From positions 10,397 through 42,885 of the forward strand of contig JAJYRG010000015.1 of the NCBI GenBank assembly GCA_021794195.1: DNA of 32,489 nt, written 5' to 3'. This stretch comes from Bacteroidota bacterium (lineage in GTDB: Bacteria; Bacteroidota; Bacteroidia; Sphingobacteriales; Sphingobacteriaceae). The notes under the pieces are model-generated. The model made no database searches and was not told the origin of the DNA. It was given only the letters and a program-made list of their open reading frames with translations. Each line of letters starts with the position of its first letter. Position 1 is the first letter of the stretch. This document shows positions 15,949 through 24,383 of this stretch, piece by piece. The position numbers and the translations under genes are program-made.

Positions 15949-15975
15949 GCCCTTATTTGGGTAAGAGCTATTTTT
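15942..15975 (-). terminator. Terminator of secDF
   Basis: A 9-bp stem (15942-15950 with 15967-15975), extended by an inner CTTA/TAAG pairing, ends on the minus strand in ATTTTTGTTTT. It lies 22 bp past the secDF stop codon. Confidence 0.75.
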
Positions 15976-15997
15976 TTATTGTAATTTTTTGATAATA

Positions 15998-18900
15998 CTA
16001 TACCGATGGGGCTGTTTTCACCTTTTTTGTGCTGCTATCTTCTGCAAGCCAGTTTTTACCTTTGCTCAGGTCGTAAACGGCGGGTGCTGCGATAAAAACC
16101 GATGAGTAGGTACCCACGATAATACCGATCAATATAGCGAAAGAAAAGCCCCGTATGACTTCCCCTCCAAATATGAACAGCACAGCTAAAGCAAAGACGA
16201 TAGTGAGGGAAGTGATGACTGTACGGCTTAATGTAGAATTAACAGCATTGTCCACAATCACCTTTAGCTCTTGTCGGTGTGCGGAGGGCTTATTCAAATA
16301 TTCCCGGAGGCGGTCAAAGATTACAACCGTATCATTTACCGAGTAACCGATGACGGTTAATATCGCGGCTACAAAGCTTTGGTCTAAATCTAAGGAGAAT
16401 GGAACAGCACCGTCCAATAAGGAAAACAAACCGAATACGATAATAGAGTCATGCACGGTCGAAAAGGCAGCTCCCAATGAATATTGCCATTTTTGGAAAC
16501 GCACCATAATATAAATAGCCATGATGAATAACGAAAATATTCCGGCATAAATCGCTCTGGTCTTAATATCACTGGCGACACTCGGCCCTACTTTTTGCGT
16601 AGAAAGGATTTCGTAATTTCCGTCGGAAGCTTGAGATAGACCGGAATTCAGCTTATCCAGTACTTCTTTATCGGCTGCGTCTCCTGTTTCGTCAAATTTA
16701 TACCCCGTCGTAATGCGCATCTGATTGTCACTGCCAAATGTTTTTACTTGGGTAGCACTTTCGAATATTTCATCTAAATTACTGCGGACATCCTCTATGT
16801 TTACCTTATCATCATATTTTATAGTGTATGTTCTACCTCCCTGAAAATCAACTCCCAATGTAAACCCTTTGGTAAGTATAGAGACGATGGATACGAGGAG
16901 GATAATACCTGAAATAATATAGCTTATCTTTCTTTTTTCGATGAATGGAAACTTCACATTTCTGAGCGTGTTTGCGGACCATGGAAAAGAAACGGTGATA
17001 TTCATTTCTCTTTTCAGCATAAACTCAAAAATAAGTCTTGTAATGAATATAGAGGTAAATAGGGATGTAATGATACCCACCATTAACGTGGTGGCAAATC
17101 CTAATATAGGACCACTTCCGAAAATGAATAAGACTACACCTACTAAAAAAGTTGTTATTTGAGAGTCTAAAATGGAAGGCATGGCATTTTTATACCCATC
17201 GGCTATGGCTTGCCGTATGGACTTGCCTAATCCCAGCTCTTCCCGTATCCTTTCGTATATCAGCACGTTTGCATCGACGGCTGTTCCCATAGTCAATACG
17301 ATACCGGCTATTCCCGGTAGGGTAAGTACTGCGCCAAGCGAAGCCAAAACACCCATGAGGAAAAACATATTGAAGAGTACGGCAATATTCGCTGCGATAC
17401 CGGCTCTATTGTAATAAGCTAACATAAAGAGAAGGACAACGACCAAACCGATGACAGCTGAATTGATGCCCGCATCAATAGCCGCTTGCCCTAATGAGGG
17501 TCCTACAACGGCTTCTTCTACTATTTTTGCAGTAGTAGGCAAGCGTCCGGCTTTCAATACGTTGGCCAAGTCTTTCGTATCTTCTATATTAAAGTTTCCG
17601 GAAATTTCAGAGTTTCCTCCCGGGATTTCTTCGTTGACACGGGGAGCTGAATAGACGACTCCATCTAAAATAATGGCGATAGACTCTTTATTCTGCGCGG
17701 CTTTCGCCGTTATTTTTCTCCACTCTCGCGCGCCTACGGAGTTCATCTCCATGGAAACGACTGGTTGATTATGTTGATTGAAATTATCTCTGGCATCAGA
17801 AATAACATCTCCGGAAAGAACAGCTTCGCCCTCTGAACCTGTGGTACGGATGGCATATAACGCTAATAAATCTTTTGCTTGTCTTTCTGGTTTTACGGCC
17901 CACAAAAGCTTCATATTTTGGGGGATGATGGACTTGATTGCCGATTCGTTTAAATAGCTATTTACTTTTGCTGTATCTGTCAGCAAAGAGTAACCTACAA
18001 TCGGGCCGGGCATTAATTCCATCTGACCGCTTTGCCCTTGCGAAGTACTTGGGATAAGTACACTAAATAAAGGATTGTTTTCGGCTAATTCCGCTTGCGT
18101 GATTTCACTGCTGTCCGAACGGGCACTGTCTCCCGATAAAGAAGCTAAAAGATCGTCTTCGTCTTCATCGGATTCTACGGCAGTACTGTCACTGCCTTCT
18201 GTATCTGTGGCCTCTTCGTCAATTTCTTTTTTGTCAGTTTTTAAAGAAGAAGCTAAAGTTTGGTCTATGTTTTCCAATAAGGGATAGACCTCCATGTTGT
18301 CGTGCGTCTCGTAAAATTCCAGTTGGGCTGAACCTTGTAAAAGATTTCGTACTCTTTCTTCATCGCTTACGCCCGGTAATTCTATAAGAATACGGTTTGT
18401 CCCTTGTTGTATTTGAATATTGGGCGAAGTGACCCCAAATTTATCAATACGGGTGTTTAGGATCTTATAAGAGTTTTGGATCGCGCTATTCGCTTCCCGT
18501 TGCAAGAAACTCCTTACTTCTGCGTCTGAACTTGTCGATTGAATGAGTGAAGCATTTTCACTGGTAGCGAAAAAGCTGGCTAAACTATTAGCCGCATTTT
18601 TAGCTTGGTATTCATCTATGAAAAGATCCACCAGGGACGTATTCGTGCTTTTGCTTCTTTCTACCGCCTTTTCTAACGCCTCGTTGAAATCTTCATCTTT
18701 AGGATTGTTAGCAAGATTGCTAATCAATTCATCTAAAGAAATTTCCATGGTCACGTTCATTCCTCCTTTGAGGTCTAATCCCAAGGCAATTTCATTGTCT
18801 TTTGCTTCCTTATACGTAAACTTGGCAACACCTAAGTTGTACACAACTTCTCCGGCTATAGAGTCTAAATACGCTCTTTCTTTAGCCATATCTCCTTGTG

Positions 18901-19015
18901 CGTAATTAGCCGCATCCCGTTCTACTTTTCTCGTTACAAATGTAAATGATAGAGAGTAGAGACACGCTAATGCAACTACTGCTACCAAAAATTTTATCAA
19001 CCCTTTACTCTGCAT
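15998..19015 (-). CDS. secDF: Protein translocase SecDF (fused SecD and SecF)
   Basis: An inner-membrane RND-type motor that uses the proton gradient to help Sec export. SecD and SecF are fused, as is usual in Bacteroidota. The SecD half begins with a first membrane helix (KFLVAVVALACLYSLSF) and the signature LGLDLKGGMNV; VVYSAPRVNEEIPGG follows before the five-helix block. The SecF half begins near residue 735 with LGVDFQGGRTY and has VIGYSVNDTVVIFDRLRE. In the large periplasmic domain there is an acidic, Ser/Glu/Asp-rich low-complexity insert (about residues 265-330). The frame extends 22 codons upstream, but ATG 19015 (MQSKGLIKF) gives a proper first helix. It is monocistronic, with a TACCTTTG box at 19079-19086. 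Confidence 0.95.
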   Translation of the reverse strand: MQSKGLIKFLVAVVALACLYSLSFTFVTRKVERDAANYAQGDMAKERAYLDSIAGEVVYNLGVAKFTYKEAKDNEIALGLDLKGGMNVTMEISLDELISNLANNPKDEDFNEALEKAVERSKSTNTSLVDLFIDEYQAKNAANSLASFFATSENASLIQSTSSDAEVRSFLQREANSAIQNSYKILNTRIDKFGVTSPNIQIQQGTNRILIELPGVSDEERVRNLLQGSAQLEFYETHDNMEVYPLLENIDQTLASSLKTDKKEIDEEATDTEGSDSTAVESDEDEDDLLASLSGDSARSDSSEITQAELAENNPLFSVLIPSTSQGQSGQMELMPGPIVGYSLLTDTAKVNSYLNESAIKSIIPQNMKLLWAVKPERQAKDLLALYAIRTTGSEGEAVLSGDVISDARDNFNQHNQPVVSMEMNSVGAREWRKITAKAAQNKESIAIILDGVVYSAPRVNEEIPGGNSEISGNFNIEDTKDLANVLKAGRLPTTAKIVEEAVVGPSLGQAAIDAGINSAVIGLVVVLLFMLAYYNRAGIAANIAVLFNMFFLMGVLASLGAVLTLPGIAGIVLTMGTAVDANVLIYERIREELGLGKSIRQAIADGYKNAMPSILDSQITTFLVGVVLFIFGSGPILGFATTLMVGIITSLFTSIFITRLIFEFMLKREMNITVSFPWSANTLRNVKFPFIEKRKISYIISGIILLVSIVSILTKGFTLGVDFQGGRTYTIKYDDKVNIEDVRSNLDEIFESATQVKTFGSDNQMRITTGYKFDETGDAADKEVLDKLNSGLSQASDGNYEILSTQKVGPSVASDIKTRAIYAGIFSLFIMAIYIMVRFQKWQYSLGAAFSTVHDSIIVFGLFSLLDGAVPFSLDLDQSFVAAILTVIGYSVNDTVVIFDRLREYLNKPSAHRQELKVIVDNAVNSTLSRTVITSLTIVFALAVLFIFGGEVIRGFSFAILIGIIVGTYSSVFIAAPAVYDLSKGKNWLAEDSSTKKVKTAPSV

Positions 19016-19078
19016 GGATATAATTGAATAAAATAATATATAGTACTGTTTAAAATTTTGGCAATAAACCAAACACCG

Positions 19079-19086
19079 CAAAGGTA
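19079..19086 (-). promoter_or_regulatory. -7 promoter box TACCTTTG for secDF
   Basis: An exact match to the phylum consensus, 63 nt before ATG 19015. Its position would put the upstream codons of the longer frame inside the leader, which supports the shorter start. Confidence 0.55.
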
Positions 19087-19155
19087 TAAAATTTTTTATA
19101 TAAAGAGTACCTATGAAAAAAGGTTTAATAGCTTTATTTGTAAAATATTTTGTAG

Positions 19156-19400
19156 GATCCTCTGAGTTCAGTTAATGGGACTCCGGTTCCGAAGCTTTAT
19201 TCCTGCGGCCCGGTGTGGGGCCAGGCGCTGTGAAAAGAGGTGATTGTGGGTAAATATGGGCTTATGGGTGACAACATCAGCAAGAGGGTGGAATTTATAA
19301 GTGAGCGGATGTAAGTTTGATGAACCGAATACCCTCAACTCCATTCCGTTCAAATGAAATGCGGACTGGTAAGGGAGGCGGCTCTAATTTTGGCGTGGCT
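19156..19400. other. GC-richer intergenic element of unknown nature
   Basis: About 245 bp between the secDF promoter and rpoD differ in composition from their AT-rich flanks (about 58% GC over 19181-19260). There is a GC hairpin (GGCCC 19207-19211 with GGGCC 19218-19222). A 61-codon ORF is open on the minus strand (19168-19353), and one plus-strand frame is also largely open apart from a few stops. Neither translation is a protein family that I can name. It does not show the conserved segments of RNase P RNA, tmRNA or SRP RNA. It could be a structured RNA that ends at the hairpin 19429-19457, a dispersed repeat, or a decayed gene. Confidence 0.5.
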
Positions 19401-19428
19401 TATCCTGTAATTATGGGTATAAAAATAC

Positions 19429-19457
19429 AAAAGCGCAAAATCTTCTTTTGCGCTTTT
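19429..19457. terminator. Bidirectional terminator next to rpoD
   Basis: A perfect 12-bp stem (19429-19440 with 19446-19457) has a 5-nt loop and A-rich and T-rich arms. On the minus strand it ends in TTTTGTATTTTTA after the rpoD stop; on the plus strand it could end a transcript from the element at 19156-19400. Confidence 0.8.
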
Positions 19458-19482
19458 CTTCATTTGAAATAAAAATAAATTC

Positions 19483-20343
19483 TTAACCCAAGTACCCTTT
19501 CAGGATTCGGCTTCTTGATGTGTGGCGTAAACGTTGAAGGGCCTTATCTTTAATTTGGCGGACCCGTTCTCTTGTGAGGTTGAACTTTTCACCTATTTCC
19601 TCTAAAGATAATTGATGTTTAGAGTTCAATCCGAAAAAGAGCACGATAATTTTTCTTTCTCTGTCCGTAAGTGTGGAGAGAGAGCGTCTAATTTCTTCGG
19701 ATAATGACTCGTCGATCAATGAGCTGTCCGTTTCGGGATCTTCATTCTCCAGTACGTCCAACAAGGTGTTTTCTTCTCCTTGTACAAAAGGTGCATCCAT
19801 GGATACGTGCCTGCCTGAATTACTTAAGGTATCCGAAACTTTATCTACAGTAGTTTCCAAGTTAACGGCCAATTCTTCAGGGGAAGGTTCACGCTCATAC
19901 TCTTGCTCTAACCGGGAGAAGGCTTTTCCAATTTTACTTAGAGAGCCTACCTGATTAAGTGGTAAACGTACAATTCTGGATTGCTCAGCTATTGCTTGCA
20001 GAATGGATTGACGAATCCACCATACGGCATAGGAGATAAACTTAAATCCCTTTGTCTCATCAAATCTTTTTGCTGCTTTTATCAAGCCTAAGTTACCCTC
20101 GTTGATCAAGTCGCCCAAGGTGAGACCTTGGTTCTGGTATTGCTTTGCCACAGAAACGACAAAACGAAGGTTGGTTTTAGTGAGCTTTTCTAATGCAGCC
20201 TGATCGCCTTCCCGAATACGCTGTGCTAATATTACTTCCTCTTCGGCTGTAATCAAATCCACCTTGCCAATCTCATGTAAGTATTTGTCTAACGACTGAG
20301 ATTCCCGATTGGTAATGGATTGTGTAATTTTAAGTTGTCTCAT
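19483..20343 (-). CDS. rpoD: Primary RNA polymerase sigma factor (RpoD/SigA)
   Basis: The housekeeping sigma factor that directs RNA polymerase to promoters. It has 286 residues, the short form usual in Bacteroidota, without the large region 1.1 or the non-conserved insert of E. coli. Region 1.2 ([19 protein letters not shown]) starts near residue 19. Region 2 includes [18 protein letters not shown] and [11 protein letters not shown], the core-binding and -7-box-melting helices. Region 3 follows from about 140, and region 4 holds [15 protein letters not shown] and [18 protein letters not shown]. This is the protein expected to read the TAnnTTTG boxes seen here. It has its own TATCTTTG box at 20390-20397 and a strong terminator. 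Confidence 0.96.
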   Translation of the reverse strand: MRQLKITQSITNRESQSLDKYLHEIGKVDLITAEEEVILAQRIREGDQAALEKLTKTNLRFVVSVAKQYQNQGLTLGDLINEGNLGLIKAAKRFDETKGFKFISYAVWWIRQSILQAIAEQSRIVRLPLNQVGSLSKIGKAFSRLEQEYEREPSPEELAVNLETTVDKVSDTLSNSGRHVSMDAPFVQGEENTLLDVLENEDPETDSSLIDESLSEEIRRSLSTLTDRERKIIVLFFGLNSKHQLSLEEIGEKFNLTRERVRQIKDKALQRLRHTSRSRILKGYLG

Positions 20344-20389
20344 CTACTTTATTTAATAAAAAAAATCTTGTCCTTTATCGAAATAATTA

Positions 20390-20397
20390 CAAAGATA
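20390..20397 (-). promoter_or_regulatory. -7 promoter box TATCTTTG for rpoD
   Basis: An exact consensus match on the minus strand, 46 nt before the rpoD ATG. It implies a leader of about 40 nt. Confidence 0.55.
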
Positions 20398-20549
20398 CAA
20401 AATTAAATCAAAAAAGCTTTATTTTTAAATAAAAAAGTGCTTAATATGAGAGAGTTATACCTTTGTAACGAATGTTAAATTTGCAACAAAAAGTATTCCA
20501 ATATCCTGTTTTTCGGGCTTGTCTCTGTTTTTTTACAGTTCACGGGGAA

Positions 20550-20582
20550 TTCTGTCAGTCTTTGATCTAAAAACTGACAGAA
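20550..20582 (-). terminator. Hairpin after nhaA
   Basis: TTCTGTCAGT (20550-20559) pairs perfectly with ACTGACAGAA (20573-20582) around a 13-nt loop, 6 bp past the nhaA stop. There is no T-run beyond it, so it is either a weak terminator or an RNA-protecting hairpin. Confidence 0.45.
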
Positions 20583-20588
20583 CTTGTA

Positions 20589-21788
20589 TTAGTTAAATGA
20601 TTTTTGAGTTATTTGCTTATTCCTTCTTCCCAAAGTCCATAAGAATAAACTTCCTAAGAGACCTGCGGTAAGAGAGCCTAAAAGAACGGAAAGTTTAGCT
20701 TCTTCGATCAATAGGTTTTCATCAAAGGAGAGCATGGAGATAAATATGGACATGGTAAATCCGATTCCGGCTAAAAGCCCTATGCTGAAAATGTGTTTCC
20801 AGGTCGCTTGGTTGGGAAGGTTAGACAATCCTAAGCGGATACAAATCCAACAAGTGAAAGTAATACCTATGGGCTTGCCCACTACCAAGCCTAACATAAT
20901 TCCCAAGCCCAAAGGCTCAGTAAGACCGCCTAACATTTCAGAATGTAAGGGGATTAACGTGTTGACAAACGCAAATATGGGAATAATCAAAAAGTTTACC
21001 GGCACACCGAGGCTATGTTCTAATCGTGTGGAAGGCGGGGTTTCCGTACCTTTTCCTTTTGTAGGGATACACATGGCAACGATTACTCCAGCTATAGTGG
21101 CGTGGATTCCGGAATGGTGAAAGAAATACCAAACGAATAAACCCGGAATAATATATAACCAAATATTTTTGACGCCGAAGCGGTTGAGTAAAATAAGCCC
21201 GGCTATAATAATACCTGCATATAAAAGATATATAAAATGTAACTCTGTGGAATAGAAGATAGCAATCACTAAAATGGCTAATAGATCATCGATAATCGCT
21301 AAAGCTGCTAAAAAGACTTTCAAGCTTACCGGTACGTTTTTACCTAATAAACTGACTACTACTAATGCAAAAGCGATATCTGTTGCCATCGGGATACCCC
21401 AGCCATGGTGTGTAGGCTCATTATAATTTAAGCCAAAATAAAATAAAGCGGGAACGATAGCTCCGCCCATTGCCCCTAAGATGGGTAAGGCGGCTTGCCG
21501 GGGAGAAGATAATTGGCCATCCACGATTTCTCTTTTTATTTCCAACCCTACTAAAAAGAAGAAAATAGCCATTAATCCATCATTTACCCAAGAGTCTAAT
21601 GAATACCGTAAATCAATGGAAGCGTTTTTAAAACCGACTTGTGTGCTGATAAAGTTGTTCAGGCTCTCAAAAAAACCTGTATTTGCTAAAGTCAAGGCTA
21701 AAATAACACAAGTAAATAAAACGACACCACTGCCGGTATTTGAGTTGACAAATTTTTTAAAGATATTCTTTTCAGAGTTTGACGACAT
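20589..21788 (-). CDS. nhaA: Na+/H+ antiporter NhaA
   Basis: An inner-membrane antiporter that expels Na+ (or Li+) in exchange for H+ and so helps control pH and salt. It has 399 residues with about 12 membrane helices, the standard size. The essential acidic residues are visible as Asp137 in ATDIAFAL and Asp167/Asp168 in AIIDDLLAI, which match Asp133 and Asp163/164 of the E. coli protein. GLEIKREIVDGQLS after the second helix is a family signature. The C-terminus is basic and cytoplasmic. The gene is monocistronic. A TATATTTG box lies at 21848-21855, and a small inverted repeat (21807-21822) occurs in the leader. Confidence 0.96.
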   Translation of the reverse strand: MSSNSEKNIFKKFVNSNTGSGVVLFTCVILALTLANTGFFESLNNFISTQVGFKNASIDLRYSLDSWVNDGLMAIFFFLVGLEIKREIVDGQLSSPRQAALPILGAMGGAIVPALFYFGLNYNEPTHHGWGIPMATDIAFALVVVSLLGKNVPVSLKVFLAALAIIDDLLAILVIAIFYSTELHFIYLLYAGIIIAGLILLNRFGVKNIWLYIIPGLFVWYFFHHSGIHATIAGVIVAMCIPTKGKGTETPPSTRLEHSLGVPVNFLIIPIFAFVNTLIPLHSEMLGGLTEPLGLGIMLGLVVGKPIGITFTCWICIRLGLSNLPNQATWKHIFSIGLLAGIGFTMSIFISMLSFDENLLIEEAKLSVLLGSLTAGLLGSLFLWTLGRRNKQITQKSFN

Positions 21789-21806
21789 GTATTCTAAAGG
21801 TTAAAC

Positions 21807-21822
21807 ATTACGAGATCGTAAT
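21807..21822. promoter_or_regulatory. Small inverted repeat in the nhaA leader
   Basis: ATTACG AGAT CGTAAT is a perfect 6-bp inverted repeat between the promoter and the start of nhaA. It could be an operator or an RNA hairpin; there is no further evidence. Confidence 0.3.
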
Positions 21823-21847
21823 TTTATTCTTATTATTTTGACAGTTT

Positions 21848-21855
21848 CAAATATA
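21848..21855 (-). promoter_or_regulatory. -7 promoter box TATATTTG for nhaA
   Basis: An exact TAnnTTTG match on the minus strand, 59 nt before the nhaA ATG. A TTTTG lies about 25 nt farther upstream, a little beyond the usual -33 distance. Confidence 0.5.
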
Positions 21856-21941
21856 ATAATTCTTTTGATTTCTCTAAGCCCAAAAGAATAAAACCTTACT
21901 TTAAGTCCTAAGCGCTTGAATTCAGCTAACCTGAACCCAGA

Positions 21942-23261
21942 TTAATATTTAATCCATTTGAGCATTTCTTTAAGACTTGCTTTTTTACCGTACATCAGTA
22001 TCCCGGTTTTGTAAACTTTTGCGGCCAGCCAGGTTATCAAAATAAAAGTAGAAAATAATAACAGGATAGATAAGCCTATTTGCCACAAATCGACACCAAA
22101 GGGTATACGCACCATCATGGCAATTGGTGAGGTAAAGGGGATCATGCTTAACCAGGTCGAAATAGCACCATCAGGATCATTGATCAATACGCTGAAAGAA
22201 AGTAAATAAGTGATAAGCAGGGGCATAGTAACGGGCAGGGTAAATTGCGAAACCTCTGTTTCACTGTCTACAGCAGAGGCAACTGCTGCAAAAAGAGCAC
22301 TGTACAGTAAATAACCCCCTAAAAAGAATAAGATAAAGGAACCGAAGATTAAAGGGAAGTCTATAGTGCTTAAAATAGGTTGTAAATCTATGCCGCTTAC
22401 TTCGCTGAGTGCCGATAATTGGGCGGGTTCCATGCCATTTGAGCCTTGTATCATTTGGGGGTCAATATCTACGGACTGCATCATAATGCCGCTGGCAGCG
22501 GTGATTAAGATCAAAGATAAAACGCCCCATAACGCAAATTGCGTCAAACCCACAAGCCCTACACCGATTATTTTTCCCATCATAAGCTGAAAGGGCTTCA
22601 CCGAAGATACAATGATCTCTACAATTCTACTTGTTTTTTCTTCTATGACACCACGCATCACTTGAGAACCATAGAGCATTAAACATATATATATAAGGAT
22701 AGAGAGTGTTACGCCTAAACCCATAACCACCTCTGTGTATGAATCTTTCGTGTCTCCATCTTGGGCAATCTCTTTCGTAGAGAGCTTTACTTTGCTCTCT
22801 ATGCCTTCGAGCAAAGAAGGATCTATTTCCAGTTTTTTATATTCATTTTTCAAAATGATATCGCTCAAGTTATTTTGAAGGGCTGTCTTTAGGGCCATAT
22901 TGGGTTTACTGCCTGATAAGAGCTCTGTCGCTTTAGCAGAATAAAAATCCTGAGGAATAATTAAAACATGTGTTTTTGACTTCTTACCTGTCAAATCTGC
23001 CAACTGATCCGCTAAATCTTTCTCCGGATTTCGGATGAACGTAAGGGTTTTATTATCTTCTAATTGTTTCGCGGTTGTTTCAGTACGGTCATATACATAT
23101 ACCGTGGCGTGTGAGTCTTCGAAACTTTTTTTGGTAATGAGGATAATGCCTACATACATCCCAATAAAAAGCACAGGGATTAAAAATGTAGTAAGTAAAA
23201 AGGATCTTTTCTTTACCCGTGCTAAATATTCCCGTTGTATAATGATGAATATCTTATTCAT
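21942..23261 (-). CDS. ABC transporter permease (ABC-2 type, NatB-like)
   Basis: The membrane part of an ABC exporter. It has 439 residues. The N-terminus (IIQREYLARVKKRSFLLTT) is typical of ABC-2 permeases, with a first helix at about residues 21-43, then an extracytoplasmic domain of about 130 residues (rich in charged residues, containing VYVYDRTE), and five or six helices in the second half. EEKTSRIVEIIVSSVKPFQLMMGKI is the cytoplasmic coupling region characteristic of the NatB/YhaP-like family. The ATPase gene lies directly upstream in the same direction with 14 bp between, so the two form one transporter. NatAB exports Na+ in Bacillus, but the substrate here is not known. Confidence 0.9.
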   Translation of the reverse strand: MNKIFIIIQREYLARVKKRSFLLTTFLIPVLFIGMYVGIILITKKSFEDSHATVYVYDRTETTAKQLEDNKTLTFIRNPEKDLADQLADLTGKKSKTHVLIIPQDFYSAKATELLSGSKPNMALKTALQNNLSDIILKNEYKKLEIDPSLLEGIESKVKLSTKEIAQDGDTKDSYTEVVMGLGVTLSILIYICLMLYGSQVMRGVIEEKTSRIVEIIVSSVKPFQLMMGKIIGVGLVGLTQFALWGVLSLILITAASGIMMQSVDIDPQMIQGSNGMEPAQLSALSEVSGIDLQPILSTIDFPLIFGSFILFFLGGYLLYSALFAAVASAVDSETEVSQFTLPVTMPLLITYLLSFSVLINDPDGAISTWLSMIPFTSPIAMMVRIPFGVDLWQIGLSILLLFSTFILITWLAAKVYKTGILMYGKKASLKEMLKWIKY

Positions 23262-23275
23262 TTTAATAAAATTAT

Positions 23276-24190
23276 TTATGCGGTTTTGGTTACTTGATCG
23301 ATAAATATATCCTGCATAGTGGGAGATAGCTCTTTGACTTCATGCAGAGTTGCGTTGTTGTCTACCAGGTACTTTAAAATATCATTTAAAGAATAGCTTT
23401 CCTTTATGAGGATTTTAATATACGTTTCTTCAGGCGTAAAGGTGTTTTCCACTATTTCACACATTTCCTTCAGTTGAGAGGTCAAATTAGCCTCCGGTTC
23501 GGTATACCGTAATGTATAGGTCTGTGTTTTATATGCGTCTTTAATTTCGTTTATGGAGCCGTCTAAGATGATTTCAGATTTGTTAATCAGGCTCAGATGC
23601 GTACACAGTTCTTCTACGGATTCCATTCTGTGTGTAGAATAAATAATTGTACTTCCTTTTTGATGAAGCTTTAAGATTTCATTTTGAATAGTTTTCGCAT
23701 TGACGGGATCAAAGCCAGAAAAGGGTTCATCTAAGATGATCAATTCCGGTTCGTGAAACACGGTGGCGACAAACTGTACTTTTTGTTGCATGCCCTTACT
23801 CAGATCAGCGATTTTTTTATCTATCCAATCTCCCATTTCAAGGCGTTCGAGCCATTCTCTGATGCGTAATTTAGATTCTCTTTTGGAAAGACCTTTTAAT
23901 TGTCCCAAATAAATAAGCTGATCACCAATTTTCATTTTTTTATACAAACCTCTTTCTTCAGGTAGGTAACCAATTTTATTACTGTGATCAGGCCGCAAAG
24001 GTTCTCCTTCAAATAAGATGGTTCCGGAATCTGGGGCAATTATTTGATTTATGATCCGTATTAATGTTGTTTTGCCCGCTCCATTCGGCCCGAGAAGACC
24101 GTGAAGCTGCCCTTTTTTAATTCTGAGCGAAACATTATTTAAAGCGCGGTGCCTTGCATAGTTTTTCGTGATGTTTTGTATGTGTAGCAT
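23276..24190 (-). CDS. ABC transporter ATP-binding protein (NatA-like)
   Basis: The ATPase subunit of the exporter encoded with the next gene. It has 304 residues: Walker A GPNGAGKT (34-41), the signature LSKGMQQ (130-136), Walker B LIILDEP (150-156, with catalytic Glu155) and the switch His187 in STHR. The C-terminal 80 residues form an extra domain of the DUF4162 type that is common in NatA/CcmA-like ATPases. The ATG at 24190 fits the family start (LHIQNITKNY). I see no clear TAnnTTTG box in the divergent region shared with engB. An AGAAACT/AGTTTCT inverted repeat lies upstream at 24210-24242. Confidence 0.93.
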   Translation of the reverse strand: MLHIQNITKNYARHRALNNVSLRIKKGQLHGLLGPNGAGKTTLIRIINQIIAPDSGTILFEGEPLRPDHSNKIGYLPEERGLYKKMKIGDQLIYLGQLKGLSKRESKLRIREWLERLEMGDWIDKKIADLSKGMQQKVQFVATVFHEPELIILDEPFSGFDPVNAKTIQNEILKLHQKGSTIIYSTHRMESVEELCTHLSLINKSEIILDGSINEIKDAYKTQTYTLRYTEPEANLTSQLKEMCEIVENTFTPEETYIKILIKESYSLNDILKYLVDNNATLHEVKELSPTMQDIFIDQVTKTA

Positions 24191-24209
24191 ATATAAAACT
24201 ATATCTTGT

Positions 24210-24242
24210 AGAAACTAAAGTATTGTTTTTATTTAAGTTTCT
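24210..24242. promoter_or_regulatory. Inverted repeat between the ABC exporter and engB
   Basis: AGAAACT (24210-24216) and AGTTTCT (24236-24242) form a 7-bp inverted repeat with a 19-nt spacer, close to the exporter start. An operator is possible but unproven. Confidence 0.25.
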
Positions 24243-24371
24243 CTAAAAAAGAGGAGGAAATATATTTCTTGAGAAGAAGGTGAGTATTACCGATTTCGGA
24301 AATAAGTATCCTCTTTACGGAACACTACAGTTGAAGTAGAATAAAAAATGTAATAATGATATAGAAAAACC

Positions 24372-24379
24372 TACCTTTG
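24372..24379 (+). promoter_or_regulatory. -7 promoter box TACCTTTG for engB
   Basis: An exact consensus match ending 4 nt before the engB ATG. Transcription would start at or next to the A of the start codon. Confidence 0.55.
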
Positions 24380-24383
24380 TGTT

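Noticed and set aside
19016..19081. 22-codon extension of secDF
   Set aside because: It lies between the promoter box and the family-typical start and would precede the first membrane helix.
19168..19353. 61-residue ORF on the minus strand as a real protein
   Set aside because: There is no promoter, ribosome binding site or recognisable family, and the same DNA is also largely open on the other strand; I list the stretch as an unassigned element instead.
19156..19400. RNase P RNA, tmRNA or SRP RNA
   Set aside because: The conserved segments of these RNAs (for example the RNase P GAGGAAAGTCC stretch or a tmRNA tag frame ending in ALAA) are absent on both strands.
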